Below are positions 10,701 to 18,906 of a stretch of DNA of 58,530 nt, in pieces (the first letter of the stretch is position 1; every line of letters starts with the position of its first letter). This DNA comes from Thermoguttaceae bacterium. Lineage in GTDB: Bacteria > Planctomycetota > Planctomycetia > Pirellulales > Thermoguttaceae. The translations under genes were made by a program, and so were the position numbers. The stretch is taken from assembly GCA_017447865.1 (NCBI GenBank), contig JAFSMO010000018.1, positions 1-58,530 on the forward strand, written 5' to 3'. The notes beneath the pieces are model-generated. The model saw only the letters and a program-made list of their open reading frames with translations. It did not search any database and was not told the origin of the DNA.

Positions 10701-11534
10701 GGAAAAGGCGACCTGATCCTTCACGACTCGCTCGCGCACAACTCGATGGTCATGGGGTCGCTCCTTTCGGGGGCGCAGCGCCGGCCGTTCGAGCACAGCA
10801 ACTGGAAGCAACTGGACGAGATCCTGACGCGCTGCCGCGGCGACTACCGTCGGGTCTGGATCGTGATCGAGGGCGTGTACAGCATGGACGGAGACATCGC
10901 GCCGCTTCCGGAATTCATCGCTCTGAAGAAAAAGCACAAAGCGTTCCTTTACGTCGATGAGGCGCACTCGCTCGGAACCCTCGGCCCGAAAGGCGCGGGG
11001 ATCGCCGACTATTACGGCATTGATCCGGCGGAGGGTGACCTCTGGATGGGCACGATCAGCAAGTCGCTGGCGTCCTGCGGCGGTTTCATTTCGGGGCGCA
11101 AGCCGATGATCGAGTATTTGCGCTACACGACGCCCGGTTTCGTGTTCAGCGCGGCGATTTCCCCGGCGGCGACCGCGGCGGCACTCGGCGCTCTGCGTGT
11201 TCTGAAGCAGGAGCCGGAACGGGTGGAACGCCTGCAGGCCAACTCGGCCCTCTTCCTGAAACTCGCGAAAGAGGCGGGGCTCGATACGGGATTGAGCGCC
11301 GGAACGCCGATCATTCCGATCATTTACGGGAACTCTCAGCTTTGCATGTTCGTGGCCCAGCAGCTCTTCGACCGCGGGATCAACGTGCAGCCGATCATTC
11401 ACCCGGCGGTGGAAGAAAAGGCCGCGCGTCTGCGTTTCTTCATGACGGCGATCCATACGGAGGAGCAGATCCGCTACACGGTGAAGACGATCATCGAGGA
11501 AACCGAGAAAGCGAAGAAGATCCTGGGGATCTGA
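7713..11534 (+). CDS. Fused fatty acyl-AMP ligase - acyl carrier protein - alpha-oxoamine synthase
   Basis: 1273 residues, GTG start with AGGAG 7 nt upstream. Residues 1-600 are an adenylating enzyme: YTSGSTGNPKG (179-189), YGLAEATL, YFRTGDLGF and a FAAL-like RLKDMIIWHGVNLYPQDIE (about 467-485), followed by SSGKIQR. An acidic, Ala-rich linker leads to an ACP (about 745-835) with the phosphopantetheine site GMDSLERM (Ser792). Residues 875-1273 are a PLP enzyme of the AONS/serine palmitoyltransferase class with SRLVSGQ, HDSLAHNS, YVDEAHSLG and Schiff-base Lys1117 in TISKSLASCGG. Inferred reaction: activate a fatty acid, load it on the in-built ACP, then condense it with an amino acid (serine, alanine or glycine) with loss of CO2 to give an acylated amino-ketone such as a sphingoid-base precursor. 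It is monocistronic with its own terminator. Confidence 0.9.
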   Translation: MAHIDHLPGSYFGPPTVVDLIRHRASHQANDLAFGYLVDGDEDMIHMTNADLDRKARAIAAWLQMNGMTGERAMLLFPPGLDFIAAYFGCLYAGTIAVPVYPPRKNRSANRVQIVAEDCNAKVALTNTEVLSRNEKQLKETPFLSSLLWCNTNEIEPGTEKKWIMPDIHGETVAFLQYTSGSTGNPKGVVITHTNLLHNSATISTAFENTRSGSGVFWLPTYHDMGLIGGILQPLYVGRPNIFMSPMAFLQRPFRWLSAISRYQATVSGGPNFAYELCVKKIKPEQVKQLDLSSWKVAFNGAEPVRPETLQAFAEKFAPAGFDPRAFYPCYGLAEATLLVAGGLVPFKPTEKTFDSDLLRKGWAVEVPSSAPKARRIVGNGGVLPDQAVAIVNPDTKQLALNGEVGEIWIYGPSVAQGYWQKPDITESSFHAYIQPHGDEKIEVPGPYFRTGDLGFVWDGELYVSGRLKDMIIWHGVNLYPQDIELSIQNAHELCREDAGAVFAVEKDGKEQLVVVQEVDKKPNADYTEVVEAIKRKVSKEHELPLDVIYLIRHGAIPKTSSGKIQRNASRLEFLAGNFEPVMAWNAETGEFLDETEFAARKEAEAQLNADSKAQVKEKMAAADHDSDEIRAGIPDLDKRPYALLLPDTGEVKIVPLAERLAARALAQAAAAAKAHEFDSDQAPMIGAHVSDGNALPPGVLDDLNALEDESDDEEDATSALGGDGAGFDPALEALSDAVKTLNTEGLPDDLRRPEIVRRMLKIIVREVKRVARERAVGMTVESAITELGMDSLERMEILNVLEETFGGRFPEMVLQDLITARDVAEAICKYFGQSERLRQVLTYQRSMPQASAGVSASEKAEEKEIPEEAYIFEKTPEYLQLKHQIDAQLATGMRNPYFTTHEARAADTTIIGGKEYIHFSSYNYLGLGSDQRVVDFVKDAVEKYGCSCSASRLVSGQKTIHVEFEKEIAEFNGTEDAIVFSAGHHVNESVLGHVAGKGDLILHDSLAHNSMVMGSLLSGAQRRPFEHSNWKQLDEILTRCRGDYRRVWIVIEGVYSMDGDIAPLPEFIALKKKHKAFLYVDEAHSLGTLGPKGAGIADYYGIDPAEGDLWMGTISKSLASCGGFISGRKPMIEYLRYTTPGFVFSAAISPAATAAALGALRVLKQEPERVERLQANSALFLKLAKEAGLDTGLSAGTPIIPIIYGNSQLCMFVAQQLFDRGINVQPIIHPAVEEKAARLRFFMTAIHTEEQIRYTVKTIIEETEKAKKILGI

Positions 11535-11573
11535 GTTTCGATTCGAGCCTAAAATTTGAGTCTAAAAAAGAAG

Positions 11574-11611
11574 AAAGCCTTCCGGGCCGCGTGTTCCGGA
11601 AGGCTTTTTTT
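11574..11611. terminator. Strong bidirectional intrinsic terminator
   Basis: A perfect 12-bp stem (AAAGCCTTCCGG / CCGGAAGGCTTT) with a 10-nt loop is followed on the plus strand by T7 (11605-11611). It serves the lipid synthase gene and, with a T-rich stretch on the other strand, the convergent carboxypeptidase gene. Confidence 0.9.
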
Positions 11612-11625
11612 CTGGTTCCAGTTTC

Positions 11626-12900
11626 TTACTGGTCAAACGTTTTTTCGAGATTGATCCCGAGCCAAACGCCGCGTTTCTGCGAGTCGCTGGCGGTCCGGAA
11701 ACGCCCGAGGCGGTGGTTTTCAGAAACCTTTTCTTCCATCATGATCGTGGGGATCCGTTGGTCCCACCAAAGCGCGAAGGTCGTGGGAGGCTCCGGCCCG
11801 TCCGGGGTCAGGATGATGTGAACGCGGCGGGAGGCGGGCGGATCGTAGTGGTTCGTCTCGATCATCCGATTCTCAAACTCCCGGAACGCGTCGTGAAGCG
11901 CCTCGGGGCCGCACGCGTCGATGTAATCCGTGGCCGTGTCGCCGTGGAGATTCACCACCAGCGTGAGCGGCTTTTCGGCGTTCAGCTCGAGGATCTTCTT
12001 CTTGACGAACCAGCACTCCGGGCGGGTTTTCCGGCTTTCCTCGGAGTTCAGATCGACCTCGTTCCAACGGCGGTTCACGTCGTAGCCGAGGAAATTGAAC
12101 CGGACCCACCCCTTCTCCGCGCCGAGCGGGTCCACAATCGGAACGATGTAGAAGACGCATTTTCTGCAAAGCTCCTCCGGCGTGACGGGCGCGTCGTCGA
12201 AGATCCCCTTCTGACCGGCGAGCCAGCGGATCAGACCGTCCGTCTGCCACGACGTGTGCGCCTCCCAGGCGTGCTGGCGGGCCATGATGAAGAAGCGGCG
12301 TTTTTCGGCTTCCGGGACCGTAAAATCGGTGACGGTGAAAAGCGTTTGGCCCGCCCCGAGCGTTTCCTGACGCACGCGCGGCGAGTCTTTCACCGAGTCG
12401 GCCAGCGCGCAGATCTCACGGTTCGTGTACATCGCGGTGTAGGCGACACGCAGCGAGTTCACCCCTTCCGGAAAGCGGACGGTCAGCGTCATGGTACGGT
12501 CGTCCTCGTTCCAGACGCACAGTTCACGCGGGAAGTGCGTCCAGTTTCGCCCCTCGTCGGTCGAAAAGACTGGGAGGGCGCCTTTCCAGCTCGGGCGCGT
12601 CGGCCGACCATTGTAGCAGCCGTCGAAATTCCAGAAAACGACGTGGATTTCTCGCGTCCCGCCGCGCGGCTCGAGGTCAAACGCGAACCAGGTCGCCTGG
12701 CGGTTCAGGTCCAGCTCATCGTGCTGGGCGACCATTTCGGCCCGGAAGGTGGTTTCCGAGCCGGCGACCGCCTCGATCTTCCCGATGTTCGCGCCGGGAA
12801 AATCCTTCGAAAAACGGACGGTGGAAAATTCCTGAGCAAAAGCCGAAACGGCGAGCAAAACCGCGGCGAAAGCGGAAATTGAGATCCTGAAGTTTTTCAT
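11626..12900 (-). CDS. Secreted M14-family zinc carboxypeptidase (CCP-like)
   Basis: 424 residues with a signal peptide (1-22, cut near SAFAQ). Residues 25-190 form a beta-sandwich-like N-domain, as in cytosolic-carboxypeptidase-like members. The M14 catalytic domain follows with zinc ligands His210 and Glu213 (ARQHAWEAHTSW), the substrate-binding segment GYDVNRRWN (272-280), His319 (VVNLHGD) and a candidate catalytic Glu (389 or 390) in TIMMEEK. M14 enzymes remove C-terminal residues from peptides, or cleave peptidoglycan stems in some subfamilies. Its start codon overlaps the stop of the upstream beta-helix gene (ATGA), implying translational coupling. The exact substrate is unknown. The family call is secure because all expected motifs are present in order. 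Confidence 0.85.
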   Translation of the reverse strand: MKNFRISISAFAAVLLAVSAFAQEFSTVRFSKDFPGANIGKIEAVAGSETTFRAEMVAQHDELDLNRQATWFAFDLEPRGGTREIHVVFWNFDGCYNGRPTRPSWKGALPVFSTDEGRNWTHFPRELCVWNEDDRTMTLTVRFPEGVNSLRVAYTAMYTNREICALADSVKDSPRVRQETLGAGQTLFTVTDFTVPEAEKRRFFIMARQHAWEAHTSWQTDGLIRWLAGQKGIFDDAPVTPEELCRKCVFYIVPIVDPLGAEKGWVRFNFLGYDVNRRWNEVDLNSEESRKTRPECWFVKKKILELNAEKPLTLVVNLHGDTATDYIDACGPEALHDAFREFENRMIETNHYDPPASRRVHIILTPDGPEPPTTFALWWDQRIPTIMMEEKVSENHRLGRFRTASDSQKRGVWLGINLEKTFDQ

Positions 12901-14996
12901 TTTTGGACTCCGATCCGGCCGGCCTTTTCGTAGTCGAAGGGCTTGAAGCCCACTTTCTCGGCGGGGGAGCCGGGCTTGAGGTGGAAGTCGTTAGCGTCGG
13001 GATCTACGAAGAGCGGGTCGGCCACGATCCCGCCGACGTCTTTTCCCTCGGCGACCCACTGGTCGTGAGTTTTACCTTTGAAATCGACCTCGCCGCCGTC
13101 CTTCCACCAGAGGTTCGACCGAATGTCGGCCTTCACTTCATCGACGCGGTAGCCGATGGAGGTCCCGTCTTTCCAGTAGATCAAATTGTTCGTGAAGATC
13201 ACGCTCGTGTGGTCCTCGACCCTGGTGATGGCGATCTGATGCGCCACGCCGTTCCCCATCGGGTTCGGTTTGTTCCGGGCGAAAATATTGTTCCGGATCA
13301 CGTTTTCTTTGCCGTAGTGCTGATGGAAGGAGCCGTCCATCGTGTCGTACACCAGATTGTTTTCCATCGTGATCCCGGTCGTTCCCTCGTCGGGGTAAAG
13401 GCCCCAGCCGCCGTAACCGAACGACTCCACGTTGAAGATCACGTTGTTGCAGACGCGCGTGCCGGTCTGGGTCCCGAGCGTGTAAACCCCACCCATGTCG
13501 GCCAGGTGGCCCTGACCAATGTCGTGGATGCGGTTGAACTCGATGATGTTCCGGAACGAAACGCCGGCGTAGCCCCAATTCCAGCCGACCGAGACGCCGG
13601 TGTAGTAGAAGTCGGCGATCTCGTTGTGGACCAACTGATTATCCATCGTGTTGTTCCCGATCCAGACGCCGACCGCCGAAGCGTGAAAACGGCCGCCGTT
13701 CGAGATCAAATTGTTGTACACCACGTTCTTTTCCGCGCAGCCGGAGGCTTCGCTTCTTGCGGGACGTCCGCCGCCGATGCGCACGCCGCCCGCGCCGAGG
13801 TCGTAGAGTTCCGAGTCGCAGAACGAGCACTCCTGGGCGTTGAGGAACCAAAGGCCGTACTCGCCGAGGTGCGAGAGCTCGCAGTTTTTGAAGGCGATTT
13901 TTTGCGCGTCATCCACGAAAATCACGGCCTTCGTGTAGAACGCGGCCTGCTGCGGCTCGAACTGGGAAGGGCCGGGTTTCGTCAGGTCGCCCGTCACTTC
14001 TTCAGGGAGCTGGGCGTTTCGCATCACGTTCAACTGCCGCGGCGTGTCGGTGTAGCTGAACGTCAGGTTTTCAAAACGAATATTTTTAACCGGAGCCGCT
14101 TCGCCCGCCCCCTTGACGATGAGCAGCTGAACCAAGCCCGGGCGCGCCACGATGAAGCGCGTGTTCGCGAGTGTTTCGCCTTCCATCGGGCGGTAAAAGA
14201 CTTTCTTCGCGTTTCCGTCGTAGAACCACTCACCGGGTGCGTCAAATGCTGTGCGGACGTTTTCGAAGTAGTAAAGCGAGGTCGGCCGCCACGGGTTCCA
14301 GGGCTTCATGTTGCCGCCTTTCGCCTCGACCGTGTTTGTTTCCGCGTCGAAACGGAGCAAAATGCGCCGCGTTGTGTCCCAGTTGTGGTGGATGATCATT
14401 TGGCCCCACTTCAGTTCATTGGCCGGGACGGACTTCAGAAAGTCCAGCTCGCCCGGTTTGCCCGTGGCCCACTGGAGGGTTTGAGGCTTTTCGGCCGGCT
14501 TCTGGCGGGTTCCCGGGAATTCTTCCTTCACCGATTCCATGCGGAGGAAGCCCTCGTTCGGGTAGCGGGAACGGACCGCGCGGCGGCCATTCACCCAGAG
14601 CTGCTCGAAGTAGAGCGTGTTCCCCTCGAATTCGGGGAGGTCGGCCGACCACGTGCCGTCGCCGCAGTCCGACCAGTTTTTCAGCTCGATGCCGCCGGTC
14701 AGGATGGTCTTTCCGGACACTGCGCCGCGGTACACGACCTCGGGCGAGCCGGAATTTTCGGGCTTGAACTCGATCGGCTTCGTGACGGCGTATTCGCCCT
14801 CGGCCAGATTGACCGTCCATGCCTCGGTTTGGGCGTTGGGGCTGGCCTGGATCCGGTCACGCGCGGCCTCGAGCGTCGCCAGCGGCGCAGCCTGGGTCCC
14901 GGGGTTCGAGTCGTTCCCGTTCGGCGCGACGAAAAGCTCGCCGGCGAAAAGGGAGGAAGTGCACAAGACGATGAACGCGGAAAGAATCTTTTTCAT
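12897..14996 (-). CDS. Secreted right-handed parallel beta-helix protein (DUF1565/pectate-lyase-like fold)
   Basis: 699 residues with a signal peptide (1-18). The N-terminus FVAPNGNDSNPGTQAAPLAT is the usual opening of DUF1565-type beta-helix proteins. From about residue 320 onward there are repeated Asn/Gly/Val turns (IRFENLTFSY, IAFKNCELSH, VVYNNLISNG, IEFNRIHDIG, VCNNVIFN, ITMENNLVYDT, VIRNNIFA) that form the helix coils. Such proteins bind or cleave polysaccharides (lyases, mannuronan epimerase-like). No catalytic set can be assigned by eye. The gene overlaps the downstream M14 carboxypeptidase gene by 4 nt, so the two products may act on a shared glycan-peptide target such as a cell wall or glycoprotein. 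AAGG lies 8 nt before the ATG. Confidence 0.8.
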   Translation of the reverse strand: MKKILSAFIVLCTSSLFAGELFVAPNGNDSNPGTQAAPLATLEAARDRIQASPNAQTEAWTVNLAEGEYAVTKPIEFKPENSGSPEVVYRGAVSGKTILTGGIELKNWSDCGDGTWSADLPEFEGNTLYFEQLWVNGRRAVRSRYPNEGFLRMESVKEEFPGTRQKPAEKPQTLQWATGKPGELDFLKSVPANELKWGQMIIHHNWDTTRRILLRFDAETNTVEAKGGNMKPWNPWRPTSLYYFENVRTAFDAPGEWFYDGNAKKVFYRPMEGETLANTRFIVARPGLVQLLIVKGAGEAAPVKNIRFENLTFSYTDTPRQLNVMRNAQLPEEVTGDLTKPGPSQFEPQQAAFYTKAVIFVDDAQKIAFKNCELSHLGEYGLWFLNAQECSFCDSELYDLGAGGVRIGGGRPARSEASGCAEKNVVYNNLISNGGRFHASAVGVWIGNNTMDNQLVHNEIADFYYTGVSVGWNWGYAGVSFRNIIEFNRIHDIGQGHLADMGGVYTLGTQTGTRVCNNVIFNVESFGYGGWGLYPDEGTTGITMENNLVYDTMDGSFHQHYGKENVIRNNIFARNKPNPMGNGVAHQIAITRVEDHTSVIFTNNLIYWKDGTSIGYRVDEVKADIRSNLWWKDGGEVDFKGKTHDQWVAEGKDVGGIVADPLFVDPDANDFHLKPGSPAEKVGFKPFDYEKAGRIGVQK

Positions 14997-15135
14997 GTGT
15001 GGGGCCTTGGGAAAAAAGGGGGGAAAAATTTTTTATTGGGAGGGACTTTGGACGGTTTTTCAAGGGCGCGGTTGGAGACGCGCCCGTTGAGATTCAAGGG
15101 GTGGGAGGGATTTCTTTAGGGTTTTATTCTGGGTT

Positions 15136-16350
15136 TTATTTGGAGGGTTCCGCCTCGCCTTTCAGCTCCGGGAGGCTCGGCGTGGGAACGCCCTGCGGGT
15201 CGGGAAGCCAGATGGCGTCCAGCTCGACTGCGTCCACGTCACGGCGCAGAAGGAGGTAGATCCCCTCGACCGCCGAGACGAAAAAGAGGAAAATGTACGC
15301 GGAAACGACCCACGAAAAGGCATAAAGCATCGCGGAGCTTGAGGGATTTTCCACGGCTAAAGCTCCGATGGACGATTTGTAAAGCAGCAAAATTCCCGTC
15401 GCGAAAACGACCATCGCCAGAAGCCCCAGCAGGCCGAAGAAAAGCGCCGCCAGAACGTAAAAAACGAATCGAAGCGGCCTCTGAAGCGCGTAGGAAAAAC
15501 TGCGGCTCAGCGCGTCGAAGGCGTCCGAGTGCTCCGTCACCAAAACCGATGGGATGAAAAACGCGCCGATCCCGGAACCGAGCAGAAAGAAAAAGTAAAA
15601 CGCGGCGTAAATCAAACCCACGAAGGTCAAAATTCCCGGAATCACGGCGGAACCCGCGGCCAGCCACGTCAACCAGCGCAGCAGAAGGAGTGGGAGCGCC
15701 AGGAGCGCGAGGCCCAAAAGCAGGAACGCGTACGCGCCGAGGATCGCCGGAACTTGCGTTTTGATCTGGCCGAAAATCTGGCGGAACGAAACGTTCAGCT
15801 CGCGGGTGACGTGAATGGCCATGCGACACGCCACGACGATCCAGAGCAGAAGGGTCGAGAAGAAAGCGTAAATCACGGCGGCCGTGCGATTCAAAACGGT
15901 CTGCCAGCTCAGCGCCGGTTTCGTTTCCGGTGGAAGCGGCTCGGACGGCGTTTCTGCCTCGGCCGCGGTTTCCGCTTCACTTTCCTGTACGAAAAGCTCC
16001 AGCGGCGACAGAGCGGAGGAATTCATGCCGGCAAGCGGGTCCGTTCCGGGCGTCGTTTTCTTGGTCTGCAGCAGTTCAGACTCCAGGGTCAGGTTGGGAT
16101 CCGCCAAAACCTCGGTCGTATGCGGAACGTAGGCGCTGATCGGTGAGTAGTCTTTCAAAAAATCGCTGACCTTTCGTGAAGGCGAAAACCATCCGAAAGC
16201 GGCGGCGAGCCAGAGAGAAACGACCAGAAGATGGATCGTCGTCACGAAAAGAAGCCGGAACGTAAAAGCGTTTTTCAGGCTTTTGCGTAAAAGGAGCCAC
16301 GGGCACAGAACGTCCCAATCGACCGCGGAAAGGAGGAGTGAACGGAGCAT
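15136..16350 (-). CDS. Polytopic inner-membrane protein of unknown function
   Basis: 404 residues with about six or seven hydrophobic segments: one near 33-57, one near 165-190, two or three in a long hydrophobic block around 210-275, and two near 295-365. A 100-residue polar, Glu/Thr-rich loop separates the first two. There is no signal peptide and no recognised catalytic motif. Long hydrophobic runs rich in Leu, Phe and Ala suggest a scaffold or transport-related role, but nothing more can be said. It lies downstream of a TPR-like lipoprotein gene on the same strand, separated by a 13-bp hairpin. Confidence 0.6.
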   Translation of the reverse strand: MLRSLLLSAVDWDVLCPWLLLRKSLKNAFTFRLLFVTTIHLLVVSLWLAAAFGWFSPSRKVSDFLKDYSPISAYVPHTTEVLADPNLTLESELLQTKKTTPGTDPLAGMNSSALSPLELFVQESEAETAAEAETPSEPLPPETKPALSWQTVLNRTAAVIYAFFSTLLLWIVVACRMAIHVTRELNVSFRQIFGQIKTQVPAILGAYAFLLLGLALLALPLLLLRWLTWLAAGSAVIPGILTFVGLIYAAFYFFFLLGSGIGAFFIPSVLVTEHSDAFDALSRSFSYALQRPLRFVFYVLAALFFGLLGLLAMVVFATGILLLYKSSIGALAVENPSSSAMLYAFSWVVSAYIFLFFVSAVEGIYLLLRRDVDAVELDAIWLPDPQGVPTPSLPELKGEAEPSK

Positions 16351-16382
16351 AATCAGTCAGGAGTTAGGAGTCGTATGGAGAT

Positions 16383-16434
16383 GAAGTGTAAAGTGAGGAT
16401 CGGCCGTTTCGCGCAATGCCCCACTTTACACTTC
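16383..16434. repeat. Intergenic hairpin (13-bp stem)
   Basis: A perfect inverted repeat (GAAGTGTAAAGTG / CACTTTACACTTC) with a 26-nt loop lies between the lipoprotein and membrane-protein genes. On the minus strand no T-run follows, so it may be an attenuating or RNA-stability hairpin rather than a full terminator. Confidence 0.6.
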
Positions 16435-16444
16435 GCTCTCTTTT

Positions 16445-17572
16445 TTAATCGCCGACGGCGCTTTTGGCGTTGGTCAGAGCCTCGTCAGCGGCTTCGCGCG
16501 TCGCACTGTCAGCGGCTTTCGCGAGCGGTTCCGCCTCATCGACCAGGGCTTTGGCCTTTTCTTTTTCCTTGGCGGCGGCGTAATTGACCGCGATTTCGCA
16601 CATCGTGATCGCTTTTTTGCCTTTATTGTCGATCGTCTTGGCGACTTCAGCCGCTTCGTCCAGAATTTTGATTCCGGCCGCTTTCGCGTCTTTGTGCTTC
16701 ATCTTGATGAAGATCCCGGCGAGCGTCGAAAGACGGCTTCCCTTCTGCTGACCGTCGATTTCTTCCTGCTCTTCATCACTGGGCTTTTTCGTTTCTTTGG
16801 GAGCTTCTTCCGCTTCGGCTTCGTCCGCATTTTCATCGTCGGAGGAATCATCGTCCCCAGCCGCTTCATCACTCGGAGCCTCCTCTTTCGGCTTGGCGGT
16901 TGCCGGGACTTCGCCGTTCAGGTACGCCTGAATTTCCGCGGCCACGACCTGCAGATTTTCAAAAGACTCCATCTGACCGAGGGACGTGGCCAGATCCAAG
17001 AGTTTATCGACCTTCATCAGAATGTCCGAGAAAAGATTCGCCTGGTCTTTGGCGAGCATGAGCGACGTCTGCGCGTCCACCGGTGAAAGGCTCATCTGGG
17101 CGCGGGCCAGGTTCACGAGGATCTCGATCTTGTCGCTCGCAAGGGCTTCGATTTCCCCTTGAGTCGGCTCTTTTTTACGCTTCGCGTCCATTTCGGCCTG
17201 CTGCTCTTCCCAGTTTTGGTAGGCGTTCATGGCATTCGTCAGAGCGTTGCGTGCGTCCACGATCGCGTTCAGCGTCGAGTAGGACGCGGCGATCTGAGAG
17301 TATGTCTCGATGCGTTCACGGGAGTCCTGAATGTCCGTGCAGAAACGTGAGGCTTTGCGCATCGTGGCCATTGCCCCTTCACGGTCCTTCAGGAGTTTGT
17401 TCTGTTCCACCGCCAGCTTGGCCAGTTCGAGGGAGTTGCTCTGGGCCTCCGCCGCCTGAAGTTTGTCGATCAGATCCTTCCCCTTGGCCGGATTGTATTT
17501 GTTCGTTTTGTCACAGCCGACAAAAAGCACCAAGGCCATCAGAAGGAGCGAAATGGGAAAAAAGGATTTCAT
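16445..17572 (-). CDS. Lipoprotein with helical-repeat (TPR-like) body
   Basis: 375 residues. The N-terminus has a lipoprotein signal with lipobox LFVGC (Cys about 20). The rest is almost entirely helical: short helix pairs with Ala/Leu spacing (LELAKLAVEQNKLLKDREGAM, RERIETYSQIAASYS) resemble TPR repeats. An acidic low-complexity linker (about 225-275, rich in Glu, Asp, Ala and Ser) splits the helical body in two. The likely location is a membrane-anchored periplasmic scaffold; no enzymatic motif is present. An AGAGAGG ribosome site precedes the ATG. A 21-bp imperfect inverted repeat separates it from dapL upstream. Function unknown. Confidence 0.65.
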   Translation of the reverse strand: MKSFFPISLLLMALVLFVGCDKTNKYNPAKGKDLIDKLQAAEAQSNSLELAKLAVEQNKLLKDREGAMATMRKASRFCTDIQDSRERIETYSQIAASYSTLNAIVDARNALTNAMNAYQNWEEQQAEMDAKRKKEPTQGEIEALASDKIEILVNLARAQMSLSPVDAQTSLMLAKDQANLFSDILMKVDKLLDLATSLGQMESFENLQVVAAEIQAYLNGEVPATAKPKEEAPSDEAAGDDDSSDDENADEAEAEEAPKETKKPSDEEQEEIDGQQKGSRLSTLAGIFIKMKHKDAKAAGIKILDEAAEVAKTIDNKGKKAITMCEIAVNYAAAKEKEKAKALVDEAEPLAKAADSATREAADEALTNAKSAVGD

Positions 17573-17590
17573 AAAAAACCTCTCTGGAAA

Positions 17591-17671
17591 AATGAATAAC
17601 GAACAATGAATGCAATGAGCTATAATAAAGGTTCGGCCTTTTTACTCATTATTCATTATTCGTTATTCATT
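17591..17671. repeat. Long AT-rich inverted repeat between dapL-like gene and lipoprotein gene
   Basis: Left arm 17591-17611 and right arm 17651-17671 match as inverted repeats at 20 of 21 positions, around a 39-nt centre. The right arm is also internally repetitive (ATTCATT/ATTCGTT units). Its position between two same-strand genes suggests a terminator-like or mRNA-end hairpin, but it is far more AT-rich than other terminators here. Confidence 0.7.
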
Positions 17672-17676
17672 ATTCG

Positions 17677-18906
17677 TTAAAATTTAAAGTGCAGGTTTTC
17701 GAGTCTCTGGCGGGTTTCTTCCATCAGCTGGTCTTCTGCCGCCTCGTCATCTGCCACGTACGTGACGCTGAAACGAAGGTACGCGCCCGCGTTATCCCAC
17801 GGGACCGTGCAGATAGAGCACTGCGTGATGAGGAACTGACTCACCGCCTCCGCGTCGGCGAAAACCGTTCCGTCCGCCATCCCCTTCGGGGCTTTCGTGT
17901 ACAGGAAGTACGAGCCACCGGGGACCTCGCACTCGAAACCGACACTCTTGAGCATCGCCACGAGTTTCTTCAGGCGGCGCAGGTACTTCACCTCCGTCGC
18001 ACGCGGGATGGAATCGTCGTCAAGCGCCGCGGCCGAAGCGAGCTGGATCGCCTTGAACTGGCCCGAGTCACTATTATCCTTCACGTCGCCGTAAGCACGG
18101 ACGAGCGTCGCGTTGCCGCAGACCCAGCCCAGACGCCAGCCGATCATGTTCCAGCCCTTCGACATCGAGTAGGTTTCCACGCCGACGTCCATCGCGCCGG
18201 GCGTTTCCAGGAAGGAACGCGGGCGGTCTTCGTGGCTAAGCATGATGTGGGCGCAGTCGTTCACGACCACGATCTCGTTTTTCTTCGCAAACGCGACGAC
18301 CTTTTCGAAAAACTCCGCCGTGGCGTACTTCCCGGTCGGGCTGTTCGGGTAGTTAATGACCAGCAGCTTGGCGCGCTTCAAAATGTCGGCCGGGATGCTG
18401 TCGAGGTCCGGGTAGAAGTCGTTTTCCGGGAGCAGAGGGAGATTGTAAACTTCACCGCCGCAGTAGCGCGTATGCGTCCCCGCCACGGGGTAGCCCGGGA
18501 CCGTCATGAGCGTCACATCACCGGGATTGATGAAGCACTGCGGGATCATCGCCAGCGCGGGCTTGGAGCCGATGCCGTGGATGATCTGCGTGTCGGGGTC
18601 CAGCTCGACGTTGAACCAGCGCTTCATGAAACGGGCGACGGCCTGCTTGAATTCGGGGATCCCGTTGTCGGCGTAGCCGCGGTTTTTGGCCAGGCCGCAC
18701 TCTTCTTGCATGACTTTCACCACGCTGGGGGCGGCGGGGGCGTCGTTTTCGCCAATGCCGAAGTCGAGAAGTTTACGGTCGGGGAAATCGGCGAGCGCCT
18801 TCCGCTTGGCACGCTTGATTTTCTCGAACTTGTAAATCTCCGTGCTTTTGCCGTAGTTTATGCCGCCGATGCGGTCCGCGAAAAGTTTTTGAAAGTATGG
18901 CTCCAT
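17677..18906 (-). CDS. dapL: LL-diaminopimelate aminotransferase-type PLP enzyme
   Basis: 409 residues, the usual length of DapL. It would convert tetrahydrodipicolinate plus glutamate directly to LL-diaminopimelate plus 2-oxoglutarate, for lysine and peptidoglycan synthesis. The fold-type I aminotransferase sequence shows YGKSTEIYKFEKIKRAK and LLDFGIGENDAP at the N-terminus, NYPNSPTGK (185-193), VVVNDCAH, and Schiff-base Lys250 in TYSMSKGWNMIGWRLGW. DapL is known from plants, Chlamydiae and other PVC bacteria, which fits this host. A related class I aminotransferase (aspartate or alanine type) cannot be fully excluded. No clear ribosome site precedes the ATG. Confidence 0.75.
   Translation of the reverse strand: MEPYFQKLFADRIGGINYGKSTEIYKFEKIKRAKRKALADFPDRKLLDFGIGENDAPAAPSVVKVMQEECGLAKNRGYADNGIPEFKQAVARFMKRWFNVELDPDTQIIHGIGSKPALAMIPQCFINPGDVTLMTVPGYPVAGTHTRYCGGEVYNLPLLPENDFYPDLDSIPADILKRAKLLVINYPNSPTGKYATAEFFEKVVAFAKKNEIVVVNDCAHIMLSHEDRPRSFLETPGAMDVGVETYSMSKGWNMIGWRLGWVCGNATLVRAYGDVKDNSDSGQFKAIQLASAAALDDDSIPRATEVKYLRRLKKLVAMLKSVGFECEVPGGSYFLYTKAPKGMADGTVFADAEAVSQFLITQCSICTVPWDNAGAYLRFSVTYVADDEAAEDQLMEETRQRLENLHFKF

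Noticed and set aside
9393..11456. 687-codon open frame antisense to the lipid synthase
   Set aside because: Complement of a gene with three recognisable modules; no motif or start signal of its own.
12903..15119. 738-codon open frame antisense to the beta-helix gene
   Set aside because: Composition-driven shadow; the beta-helix protein has a signal peptide and repeats.
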